Below are positions 1 to 7,705 of a stretch of 8,621 bases of DNA, piece after piece (position 1 is the first letter of the stretch; each line of letters opens with the position of its first letter). The notes beneath the pieces are model-generated. The model saw only the letters and a list, made by a program, of their open reading frames with translations. It did no database searches and was not told the DNA's origin. Where the stretch lies: the NCBI GenBank assembly GCA_039914705.1, contig JBDSOT010000179.1, positions 1 through 8,621 on the forward strand, read 5' to 3'. Source of the DNA: JBDSTW01 sp039914705 (GTDB lineage Bacteria; Pseudomonadota; Gammaproteobacteria; SURF-13). Position numbers and translations under genes: made by a program.

Positions 1-875
1 CCGGCCGGAGGAGTGATGCTGAGAAATGCTGCCTGCAAATCGGCCACGATTGGGCCTGAAGTGGCTCCCGCATCTGCCGGAAATAAGGGGCTGATTACCT
101 GTCCGTTGATGGTTGGAGGAAAGCCTCCGCAAATACCAAAACCGCCGGTTGCATCAACTGGAACAGCATTGCACGTAGCACCTGCAACTGGATGCAAAAC
201 CACGTTTCCGTTAATTGTGGTATTGGGGGCGGTAGCGGTGTTGGTGACTCCAGCCGTAGCCGCAATTCCAAACGGGGCAGCCAACCCAAGGTTTACCGGC
301 GCAGGGCTACTCGCGGCCGTAGTTGCTGTTTTGAAGTTCCAGGCATAACTACAGGCGAGTGGGGTGCCCGTGGCGCTGGTGGCGCCTTGGGTAATTATTG
401 CCGTATAAGAAGTATCGGGCAGCAGGGCTGATGATGTCGTTAAGGTTGCGACGTTTGTGCTGGCATTATAGGTTACCGATACGGGTATTAAGTCAGCCCC
501 GCCCACAGGTTTCAGGGTAAAGGTTGTTTGGTTGATCGTGCTCGGGTTCATTGCAATGCTGAAGGTAGCAGTGATTATTTTGCCGCCGCCAGCAACACCA
601 TCCGTGCTGGTTGTTACAAACTGGTTACCGTTAGTCGGGTTTGACGAAGTCACGGTGGGTATCGTGGGACCCGCAGCGGCTGAGCAAACCGTGCCTGGTA
701 CAATCGCACCCGGTGGTGCGCCTGGGACAGGACTCGGCCCGCCTGGGGCACCTCCAAAATCGCCGCCGCCCAAGATGGGATCTCTCCCGCCGCTTCCGCA
801 GCCTGCCGTCAAAGTGATCAGCAGCAATGCCATGAACCACATCATTGGCCTGCTAATTTTTTCAAATTTATTCAT
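1..875 (-). CDS. Lipoprotein with Big_5 Ig-like domain and ice-binding-like (DUF3494) domain, C-terminus cut off by window edge
   Basis: Seen: an uninterrupted minus-strand frame of 291 codons from ATG at 875 to the left edge. The N-terminus has a charged start (MNKFEKISR), a hydrophobic stretch (residues 11-22) and a lipobox-like TAGC with Cys26, so a lipoprotein signal is likely, although Thr rather than Leu stands at -3. A Gly/Pro-rich linker covers about 27-62. Residues about 70-184 read as a Big_5 Ig-like domain, with blocks such as ATFSIAMN and TFTL, an LLPDTSYTAII strand and a closing WNFKT. From residue 194 the sequence (VNLGLAAPFGIAA, TTINGNVVLHP, GGFPPTINGQV) matches my memory of the start of the DUF3494/ice-binding domain, which the edge truncates. 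Known: such domains occur in ice-binding proteins but also in many secreted proteins of non-polar bacteria. Inferred: a surface-exposed lipid-anchored protein, with adhesion or ice/surface binding possible but unproven. ATG 875 is preferred over the in-frame ATG six bases upstream because only 875 leaves a normal distance to the Shine-Dalgarno. It diverges from pyrG. Confidence 0.85.
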   Translation of the reverse strand, partial: MNKFEKISRPMMWFMALLLITLTAGCGSGGRDPILGGGDFGGAPGGPSPVPGAPPGAIVPGTVCSAAAGPTIPTVTSSNPTNGNQFVTTSTDGVAGGGKIITATFSIAMNPSTINQTTFTLKPVGGADLIPVSVTYNASTNVATLTTSSALLPDTSYTAIITQGATSATGTPLACSYAWNFKTATTAASSPAPVNLGLAAPFGIAATAGVTNTATAPNTTINGNVVLHPVAGATCNAVPVDATGGFGICGGFPPTINGQVISPLFPADAGATSGPIVADLQAAFLSITPPA

Positions 876-937
876 TTGCATCTCCTCTAGCTAATCCCGA
901 ACAGTATCAATGCAAATGATCGACCCTTTGCGGATAC
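872..937 (-). promoter_or_regulatory. Candidate 5' leader switch: two mutually exclusive hairpins, one occluding the start codon
   Basis: Seen, in minus-strand mRNA order. Hairpin A has outer arms GTATC (937-933) and GATAC (908-904) and inner arms GCAAA (931-927) and TTTGC (916-912). Hairpin B pairs TCATTTGCAT (919-910) with ATGCAAATGA (881-872), ten perfect base pairs that include the ATG at 875-873, with AGGAG in the 28-base loop. Both hairpins need the same TTTGC segment, so they cannot form together. Inferred: A would leave the start free and B would block it, as in translational riboswitches or thermosensors. Unseen: any recognisable ligand-binding core, and the transcription start. A chance inverted repeat is the alternative. 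Confidence 0.4.
882..886 (-). promoter_or_regulatory. Ribosome binding site of the lipoprotein gene
   Basis: On the minus strand AGGAG lies six bases before ATG 875. A second in-frame ATG (881-879) directly abuts it and is too close to be used, so this site decides the start. In the alternative RNA fold described for 872-937 it sits in the loop next to the paired start codon. Confidence 0.75.
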
Positions 938-974
938 CAATACGGTGTTGTTTAATGAGCTACTGCTTAAATGT

Positions 975-1005
975 TTAGCGACTATCCGGATAAGCTAACT
1001 GTCGC
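975..1005. repeat. Nested and overlapping inverted repeats in the divergent intergenic region
   Basis: Seen on the plus strand: TTAGC (975-979) and GCTAA (994-998) flank a perfect palindrome TATCCGGATA (983-992). A second pair, GCGAC (978-982) and GTCGC (1001-1005), overlaps the first arms, so only one of the two stems could form in RNA. As DNA the dyad could be an operator for a dimeric regulator. As RNA it would lie in the leader of the minus-strand lipoprotein gene if transcription starts further upstream. I do not recognise it as the site of any known regulator. Confidence 0.45.
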
Positions 1006-1307
1006 AGGTGTGCACTCAGTCCTTTTCGTCCATGGCACTGCGTGCGCGAACACGCAATAAAAATCTTTTTGGAAATTTAAGGAATGAACTTCTAGACATA
1101 TTCGTAGCGGACGATCCCGCCGATAGGCCAAAATTTACAACCCCCTAAATAAGCACAGTGCGCCTAATCCCACTCAAGAGCAATACATTTAGCCAAAGTC
1201 TGCACACCAACTTATGCATGTGCGGGGCCAATTTGTGAATAACGTACCTTTCTGGTAACCTGCAAACCCATCTAGTGTTCAGTTCGAACGCTGTCAACTC
1301 GGCTCTC

Positions 1308-3010
<1,703 letters not shown>

Positions 3011-3014
<4 letters not shown>

Positions 3015-3841
3015 AGCTGTGCGGATTTGAGGTGGGCCTGACGCGGCCCTTGTTCCTGATTGCCGGCCCCTGCGTGATTGAGAGCGAGCAGCTTGCCATA
3101 GATACCGCGGGCCGCCTGAAAGAAATAACCGACCGGCTCGGCATACCCTTCATTTATAAATCATCGTTCGACAAGGCCAATCGCACATCCTCAAAAAGTT
3201 TTCGCGGACCGGGCATCGAGCAGGGCCTGCGTATTTTGCAGGCCGTGCAGCAACAGCTCGGCATGCCCGTGCTCACCGATGTGCATGAAGACACGCCTCT
3301 GCAAGAAGTTGCCGCTGTCGTTGACGTGTTGCAGACCCCCGCTTTTTTATGTCGGCAGACCAATTTTATTCAGGAGGTCGCGCGGCAGGGCAGGCCGGTG
3401 AATATCAAGAAGGGCCAGTTTCTTGCTCCGTGGGATATGAAAAATGTGGTGGCCAAGGCGCGTGAGGCAGGCAATGAAAACATTATGGTGTGCGAGCGCG
3501 GTGCCAGTTTCGGTTACAATAATCTGATTTCCGATATGCGCGCGCTGGCCGTAATGCGTGACACGGATTGCCCGGTAGTATTCGACGCCACACACTCGGT
3601 GCAATTGCCGGGTGGGCAGGGTAGCAGTTCCGGCGGGCAGCGTGAATTTGTCCCGGTGCTGGCGCGGGCCGCTGTCGCGGCTGGGATTGCGGGTATATTT
3701 ATGGAAACCCACCCCAATCCTGATCAGGCCATGAGCGACGGCCCGAATGCCTGGCCGCTGGACAAGATGGAGGCCTTACTGGAAACGCTTAAATTGATTG
3801 ACGATGCTGTAAAGAGCAGTGGTTTTATTGAGCAAGGTTAA
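3011..3841 (+). CDS. kdsA: 3-deoxy-D-manno-octulosonate-8-phosphate synthase (KDO8P synthase), metal-binding form
   Basis: Condenses phosphoenolpyruvate with arabinose 5-phosphate to KDO 8-phosphate for the inner core of lipopolysaccharide. The 276-residue protein is full length. Motifs seen: FLIAGPCVIESE near the N-terminus, SSFDKANR at 51-58, GQREFVPVLARA at 209-220 and THPNPD at 233-238. Cys21, His195, Glu232 and Asp243 match, with a constant offset of ten, the metal ligands I know for the Aquifex aeolicus enzyme (Cys11, His185, Glu222, Asp233). In E. coli Asn replaces the Cys and the enzyme needs no metal, so this one is predicted to be metal-dependent. It starts with GTG inside the pyrG stop region (GTGA overlap), with AGG ten bases upstream. 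It belongs to the DAHP synthase/KDSA barrel family. DAHP synthase is excluded by the KdsA-type sequence throughout and by the neighbours. Confidence 0.97.
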
Positions 3842-3876
3842 GCTCGTCTAAGATGGACTTGCTTATTTTGCCAGAT

Positions 3877-3908
3877 TGGTGAGTTACGCTTCGCTAACCC
3901 ACCCTACA
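3877..3908. repeat. REP-like palindromic element between kdsA and eno
   Basis: Seen: a hairpin with arms GGTGAGTTA (3878-3886) and TAACCCACC (3895-3903), eight of nine pairs, around loop CGCTTCGC, followed by CTACA. From memory it closely matches a dispersed repeat (a GGTGGGTTACGC / GCTAACCCACC type) found between genes in many proteobacteria and some cyanobacteria. Here the fifth base of the left arm has changed G to A, leaving one mismatch in the stem. It lies 35 bases after the kdsA stop and just before the eno ribosome site. There is no long T-run, so it is not a classical terminator, though it could affect mRNA stability between the two genes. Confidence 0.65.
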
Positions 3909-3913
3909 TTTTA

Positions 3914-3919
3914 AAGGGG
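3914..3919 (+). promoter_or_regulatory. Ribosome binding site of eno
   Basis: AAGGGG lies five bases before the GTG at 3925 and supports that GTG as the enolase start. The start also matches the family N-terminus (SKISDIRAREIIDSRGNPT). Confidence 0.6.
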
Positions 3920-3924
3920 CAACG

Positions 3925-5271
3925 GTGTCAAAAATTTCAGATATTCGCGCGCGTGAAATAATCGATTCGCGCGGCAACCCCACGGTTGAAGTCGATGTTA
4001 TTTTGGAGTCGGGAATTTGCTCGCGTGCGGCGGCCCCATCGGGTGCCTCTACCGGTTCCCGCGAGGCTATCGAACTGCGCGATAACGATTTGCATCGCTT
4101 TGGCGGCAAGGGTGTGCAACAGGCCGTGGCGAATGTTAACGGTGAGCTGCGCAAGGCCTTGATAGGGCGCACGGTCAGCGCGCAGGCAGAGATCGACCGC
4201 ATCATGATTGACCTCGACGGCACGCCAAACAAGGCGCGGCTCGGTGCCAATGCCATTCTCGCGGTGTCCCTGGCGGTGGCGCACACGGCCGCGCAACAGG
4301 CCAAGCTTCCACTTTACCGGTATCTCGGCGGACTTGTGGATGACGCTCAACCCAAGCTTATGCCGGTGCCGATGATGAATATTATTAACGGCGGGGCGCA
4401 CGCCGATAACAGCATTGATCTTCAGGAATTCATGATCCTGCCGGTCGGCGCACCAAGCTTCAAAGAGGCGGTGCGTTACGGCGCGGAGGTATTTCACGCA
4501 CTGAAAAAAGTGCTGCACGGTAAGGGATTGGGCACGAGCGTCGGTGACGAGGGCGGATTTGCGCCTAACCTGCGCTCAAATGAATCGGCCATCCAGGTTA
4601 TTATGGAAGGCATCACGCAGGCCGGGTTCACGCCGGGTAAGGATATTTACATCGGCATCGACGCGGCCAGTTCCGAATTTTACCGTGACGGAAAGTATGA
4701 ATTGAAATCGGAGGGCAAGCGCCTGTCCAGCGCCGAATTCGCCGACTACCTGGCGGGATGGGTCGATAAATATCCGATCATCACTATCGAAGACGGCATG
4801 GCGGAAGACGACTGGGAAGGCTGGGCCTTGCTAACAAAACGCCTAGGCAAACGTGTGCAGCTCGTGGGTGATGATTTGTTCGTCACCAATACGGCGATCT
4901 TCAAGCAGGGCATTGCAAAAAAAATCGCAAATTCCATTCTGATAAAACTCAACCAGATCGGCACACTGACCGAAACCCTGGCGGCTATCGAGATGGCAAA
5001 ACAGGCTGGCTACACGGCGATCATCTCGCATCGCTCCGGCGAGACCGAAGACACCACCATCGCCGACCTTGCAGTGGGAACCCAGGTAGGGCAGATCAAG
5101 ACCGGCTCCATGTCGCGCTCCGACCGCGTTGCAAAATACAATCAGTTGCTGCGTATCGAAGAACAGTTAGGGTCGCAGGCCCGTTATGCGGGCCATGATG
5201 CCTTCCGCATCGTCGCCGGCCGCAGAGAACCCATCAACGCAGCACCACTCACGGCAGATAGTGCAAGGTAA
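3925..5271 (+). CDS. eno: Enolase (phosphopyruvate hydratase)
   Basis: Interconverts 2-phosphoglycerate and phosphoenolpyruvate in glycolysis and gluconeogenesis; in many proteobacteria it is also part of the RNA degradosome. The 448-residue protein has the N-terminal cap domain (IIDSRGNPTVEVDV, PSGASTGSREAIELRD at 38-53) and the barrel. Catalytic and magnesium residues are in place: His159 and Glu168 (INGGAHADNSIDLQEF), Glu209 (GDEGGFAPN), Asp246, Glu289, Asp316 (GDDLFVTN), Lys341 in the signature ILIKLNQIGTLTET, Arg370-Ser371 (SHRSGETEDT) and Lys392 (IKTGSMSRSDR). It exceeds E. coli enolase (432 residues) by about 16, partly through a C-terminal tail after AGRREP. The start is GTG, supported by the ribosome site. 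Its product, phosphoenolpyruvate, is a substrate of the adjacent KdsA. ftsB follows after 13 bases, so the two are probably co-transcribed. Confidence 0.98.
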   Translation: MSKISDIRAREIIDSRGNPTVEVDVILESGICSRAAAPSGASTGSREAIELRDNDLHRFGGKGVQQAVANVNGELRKALIGRTVSAQAEIDRIMIDLDGTPNKARLGANAILAVSLAVAHTAAQQAKLPLYRYLGGLVDDAQPKLMPVPMMNIINGGAHADNSIDLQEFMILPVGAPSFKEAVRYGAEVFHALKKVLHGKGLGTSVGDEGGFAPNLRSNESAIQVIMEGITQAGFTPGKDIYIGIDAASSEFYRDGKYELKSEGKRLSSAEFADYLAGWVDKYPIITIEDGMAEDDWEGWALLTKRLGKRVQLVGDDLFVTNTAIFKQGIAKKIANSILIKLNQIGTLTETLAAIEMAKQAGYTAIISHRSGETEDTTIADLAVGTQVGQIKTGSMSRSDRVAKYNQLLRIEEQLGSQARYAGHDAFRIVAGRREPINAAPLTADSAR

Positions 5272-5284
5272 TCACACTCGCATC

Positions 5285-5557
5285 ATGAGATTGACGAGCA
5301 TTGTACTGACCGTTTTCCTGTTGATATTGCAATATCACCTGTGGGTAGGCGATGGCAGCCTTGCCGGCGTGTGGCGAAATCAACAGGCGATCCTGGTGCA
5401 ACGCCAGGAAAACATTTCGCTACAGGAGCGCAATCTCGCCGAGGAAGGCGAAGTCAACGACCTTAAGTACGGACAGGAGGCCATCAGCGAGCGGGCGCGC
5501 AGCGAATTAGGAATGATTAAAAAGGATGAAATTTTTTATCAAATCGTAAACGAATAA
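5285..5557 (+). CDS. ftsB: Cell division protein FtsB (divisome scaffold)
   Basis: A small bitopic inner-membrane protein which, with FtsL and FtsQ, forms the core scaffold of the divisome. The 90-residue product has a short cytoplasmic start (MRLT), one membrane segment at about 5-22 ending in the typical LQYHLW, a periplasmic coiled coil at about 33-62 (QQAILVQRQENISLQERN), and the family C-terminal block GQEAISERARSELGMIK...EIFYQIV. The length is near the family norm (about 90-105). ATG 5285 is chosen because the membrane segment follows at once; upstream in-frame ATGs would add 33 unrelated residues overlapping eno. No good Shine-Dalgarno is visible (AAGG lies 16 bases upstream), so translation may be coupled to eno. 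In Pseudomonas and E. coli ispD follows ftsB; here an unrelated pair of genes follows. Confidence 0.95.
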   Translation: MRLTSIVLTVFLLILQYHLWVGDGSLAGVWRNQQAILVQRQENISLQERNLAEEGEVNDLKYGQEAISERARSELGMIKKDEIFYQIVNE

Positions 5558-5567
5558 TATTCCCGTC

Positions 5568-5593
5568 GGGCGGCTATCACTGGCCCAATTTTT
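5568..5593 (+). terminator. Weak possible rho-independent terminator after ftsB
   Basis: GGGC (5568-5571) and GCCC (5583-5586) can pair around an 11-base loop and are followed by AATTTTT. The stem is only four pairs, so the call is tentative, but its place 10 bases after the ftsB stop suits the end of the housekeeping transcript. Confidence 0.35.
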
Positions 5594-5623
5594 GCTTTCT
5601 CGTAAATAAAACTAACCTCGCAG

Positions 5624-5655
5624 ATTTAATCCTGCCAAGATGGCAAGAATTAAAT
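5624..5655. promoter_or_regulatory. Interrupted palindrome upstream of the NRPS-like gene, candidate operator or leader hairpin
   Basis: Seen: ATTTAAT (5624-5630) pairs with ATTAAAT (5649-5655), and TGCCA (5633-5637) pairs with TGGCA (5641-5645), giving 12 matched pairs in a 32-base dyad with a small asymmetric interruption (CC against AGA) and centre AGA. A minor stem GTTC/GAAC follows at 5665-5677. The dyad ends about 60 bases before the start at 5717, where a regulator or a leader hairpin would act on the downstream operon. The three-base loop makes a protein-binding DNA dyad and an RNA stem about equally likely. No promoter elements could be called with confidence. Confidence 0.45.
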
Positions 5656-5716
5656 ACGCACACGGTTCGTTTAGAACTAATGCTACTTAAGAGTGCAGTT
5701 TGTACTGAGATAAACA

Positions 5717-7705
5717 ATGCATAAGTTACGCGGGTTAGTCGATCTTGAGACTGCATATCCGGCCAGGCCGGGTTTTTCCGGCGACCCTTCTCCGGCATTT
5801 GTCGAATTCAAAAAGAGTGAGATAGAGCAATCTATTGCTAATTGCTTCGAGCAGCGTGTGCAACGCTATGCCGAACGCACCGCGGTTAAAACCAGGCGCG
5901 ACCAATACACATACCGCGAGCTGAATCAGGCCGCCAACCGTATCGCACGCGCAGTTATTGCACAGTGTGGTGGCCAATCCAACCAGCAGGTTGCCTTATT
6001 GCTGGAACATGATGCCGCATTGGTAGCGGCGATACTTGCGGTCTTGAAGGCGGGCCATGTTTATGTGCCGCTCGACCCTGCTTTTCCCTACGCGCGTAAT
6101 TGCTTCATTTTGGAGGATGCGCAGGCGCAACTGCTCGTTACCAACAGCAAGAATTTCCCGTTGGCACAGTCGCTGATCAGAGGCGATCAACGTCTTCTCA
6201 ATATCGATGAACTCGACGCGGGACTCACAGACGATAATCTCGGTTTGGCGATTTCGCCCGATCAGCTCGCTTATATCCTTTATACCTCTGGGTCCACCGG
6301 TCAGCCCAAGGGTGTAATGCAAAATCATCGTAATGTTCTGAATGACCTCAGGCAATATACCAATACGCTGTACATATCTTGCGATGATCGTATGACCTTG
6401 CTGTATTCGTGCAGCGTCAACGGCGCGGTCAGAGGCATTTACGGTGCCTTGCTCAACGGTGCAGCGCTGTACCCCATGGCAATAAAACAGGAAGGCCTAA
6501 GCAGGCTGGCCAATTGGCTAGTCGAGGAAGAAATTACTTTCTATCACTCGGTTCCGACTGTGTTCCGCCATTTTACTGAAACCCTAACACCCAATCATAA
6601 ATTTCCCAAGTTACGTCTGATCCGCTTTGGCGGCGAGCGTGTATTAGCAAGCGATGTGGCCGCATACAAAAAACATTTTTCCGATACCTGTATTTTGTAC
6701 ACGGGTATGGGTGCGACGGAAACCGGACACGTACGCGAGTTTTTTATCGACAAACATACAAAAATTCCTGGCGGTATAGTGCCGGCGGGCTATGCAATCG
6801 AGGACAAGCAAGTGTTATTGCTTGACGCCGAGGGTGCGGCCGTGGGCCTTAATCGCGAGGGTGAGATTACGGTTAAAAGCCGCTATTTATCACTGGGCTA
6901 CTGGCGTAAACCGGAGCTTACGCAGGCTGCTTTTAAGGCCGATCTGTGCGGGGGTGATGAGCGTATTTATCGCACCGGCGATCTAGGCCGTATGCATGCG
7001 GATGGCTTGTTGGAACATCTGGGCCGCAAGGATTTTCAGGTCAAGGTGAGGGGGTACCGCATAGAGGTTGCGGAAATCGAGCTTATGTTACTGGACCTTC
7101 CGGAGATTAAAGAGGCCGTCGTTATGGGTCGTGAAGATAGCCGTGGTGAACAATCTCTGATTGCATATGTTGTTCCCGATCCGGCCGCGCAAGCCTCCCC
7201 AAAACCGCCAACCCCTAGCAAGCTGCGTACTTTATTAAAGACAAATCTGCCGGATTATATGGTGCCTTCGACCATTATCATGATGGACTCGTTACCATTA
7301 ACACCTAATGGCAAATTGGATCGTCGCGCACTACCGGCCTTGGGTGAAATCCAGGCTGTGCGAGAAGATAGCTTTGTGGCGGCGCGCACGCCTTTGGAAG
7401 AATCGCTCGTATGCATTTGGGCCGATCTGCTCAAAATGGAAAAGGTAGGAGTCCACGATAATTTTTTCGAATTAGGGGCGGATTCGCTTCTGGGGATGCA
7501 GATAATTACACGCGTCAACTCAACATTACAGGTCGAGTTAGTGCTGCCCATATTATTTGAAAATCCGACTATTGCCGAACTGGCACTGGCAATTATTCAG
7601 GCGCAATCGGCTACGGCTGAAAATCAAGAAATAAAATATCTTCTGGACCAGTTGTCATCAATCTCGGATGCCGAAGCGCAGCAACTGATTGATGGAGGAA
7701 AATGA
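5717..7705 (+). CDS. NRPS-like free-standing module: adenylation domain plus peptidyl carrier domain
   Basis: Predicted to activate a carboxylic acid with ATP as acyl-adenylate and load it on its own phosphopantetheine arm. Of 662 residues, about 35-540 form the adenylation domain: A2-like LKAGHVYVPLD (110-120), A3 phosphate loop YTSGSTGQPKG (189-199), A5-like YTGMGATETG (328-337), A6 GEITVKSRYLSLGYW (382-396), A7 YRTGDLGR (418-425), A8 GRKDFQVKVRGYRIEVAE (436-453) and A10 PNGKLDRRALP with catalytic Lys533. A carrier domain follows (about 555-630) with DNFFELGADSLLG and attachment Ser590. The last 25 residues (YLLDQLSSISDAEAQQLID) resemble C-terminal helical tails of PKS/NRPS proteins. There is no condensation, epimerase, reductase or thioesterase domain. 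The usual FDxS motif, whose Asp contacts the amino group of amino-acid substrates, is replaced around 229-236 by LYSCSVNG, so the substrate may not be an ordinary alpha-amino acid. ATG 5717 has only a weak ribosome site. The stop overlaps the next gene by ATGA. Confidence 0.9.
   Translation: MHKLRGLVDLETAYPARPGFSGDPSPAFVEFKKSEIEQSIANCFEQRVQRYAERTAVKTRRDQYTYRELNQAANRIARAVIAQCGGQSNQQVALLLEHDAALVAAILAVLKAGHVYVPLDPAFPYARNCFILEDAQAQLLVTNSKNFPLAQSLIRGDQRLLNIDELDAGLTDDNLGLAISPDQLAYILYTSGSTGQPKGVMQNHRNVLNDLRQYTNTLYISCDDRMTLLYSCSVNGAVRGIYGALLNGAALYPMAIKQEGLSRLANWLVEEEITFYHSVPTVFRHFTETLTPNHKFPKLRLIRFGGERVLASDVAAYKKHFSDTCILYTGMGATETGHVREFFIDKHTKIPGGIVPAGYAIEDKQVLLLDAEGAAVGLNREGEITVKSRYLSLGYWRKPELTQAAFKADLCGGDERIYRTGDLGRMHADGLLEHLGRKDFQVKVRGYRIEVAEIELMLLDLPEIKEAVVMGREDSRGEQSLIAYVVPDPAAQASPKPPTPSKLRTLLKTNLPDYMVPSTIIMMDSLPLTPNGKLDRRALPALGEIQAVREDSFVAARTPLEESLVCIWADLLKMEKVGVHDNFFELGADSLLGMQIITRVNSTLQVELVLPILFENPTIAELALAIIQAQSATAENQEIKYLLDQLSSISDAEAQQLIDGGK
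7694..7698 (+). promoter_or_regulatory. Ribosome binding site of the acyl-CoA ligase-like gene
   Basis: GGAGG lies within the last codons of the carrier-protein gene, three bases before ATG 7702. The spacing is short, but with the ATGA overlap it points to coupled translation of the two activating enzymes. Confidence 0.55.

Larger units (their letters stand above)
876..1307. promoter_or_regulatory. Divergent intergenic region between the lipoprotein gene and pyrG
   Basis: No convincing gene or tRNA lies here; short frames lack a ribosome site and family resemblance. It must hold the promoters for both flanking genes, but I found no -35/-10 pair good enough to call. Inverted repeats cluster in the half nearer the lipoprotein gene: 904-937, 975-1005, and a small stem TGCGTG/CACGCA at 1039-1056. 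An A5/T5 tract pair lies at 1059-1070 and an 8-base palindrome GTTCGAAC at 1282-1289, just upstream of pyrG. The density of dyads suggests regulation of the lipoprotein gene more than of pyrG. Confidence 0.5.

Noticed and set aside
13..894. Plus-strand open frames opposite the lipoprotein gene (for example 13-348 and 532-894)
   Set aside because: They are low-complexity and Ala/Pro-rich, without family resemblance. The minus strand has a continuous frame with lipobox, Ig-like and ice-binding-like motifs and a good ribosome site.
900..1060. Cyclic-di-GMP (GEMM) riboswitch ahead of the lipoprotein gene
   Set aside because: Short pieces such as CGCAAAG and CACGCA recall the motif, but the conserved core and spacing are not present.
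1039..1070. Hairpin TGCGTG/CACGCA followed by ATAAAAATCTTTTT as a plus-strand terminator
   Set aside because: No plus-strand gene ends upstream, and the T-run starts nine bases after the stem. On the minus strand there is no T-run after the stem.
1233..1261. Sigma-70-like promoter TTGTGA-N17-TAACCT upstream of pyrG
   Set aside because: Both hexamers match the consensus poorly and several equally weak pairs exist nearby.
3937..4518. Antisense frame of 193 codons inside eno
   Set aside because: Explained by codon bias of eno on the other strand; enolase catalytic motifs occupy the same bases.
5186..5284. Longer FtsB start within the end of eno
   Set aside because: It would add 33 residues unlike FtsB ahead of the membrane segment; ATG 5285 gives the normal family architecture.
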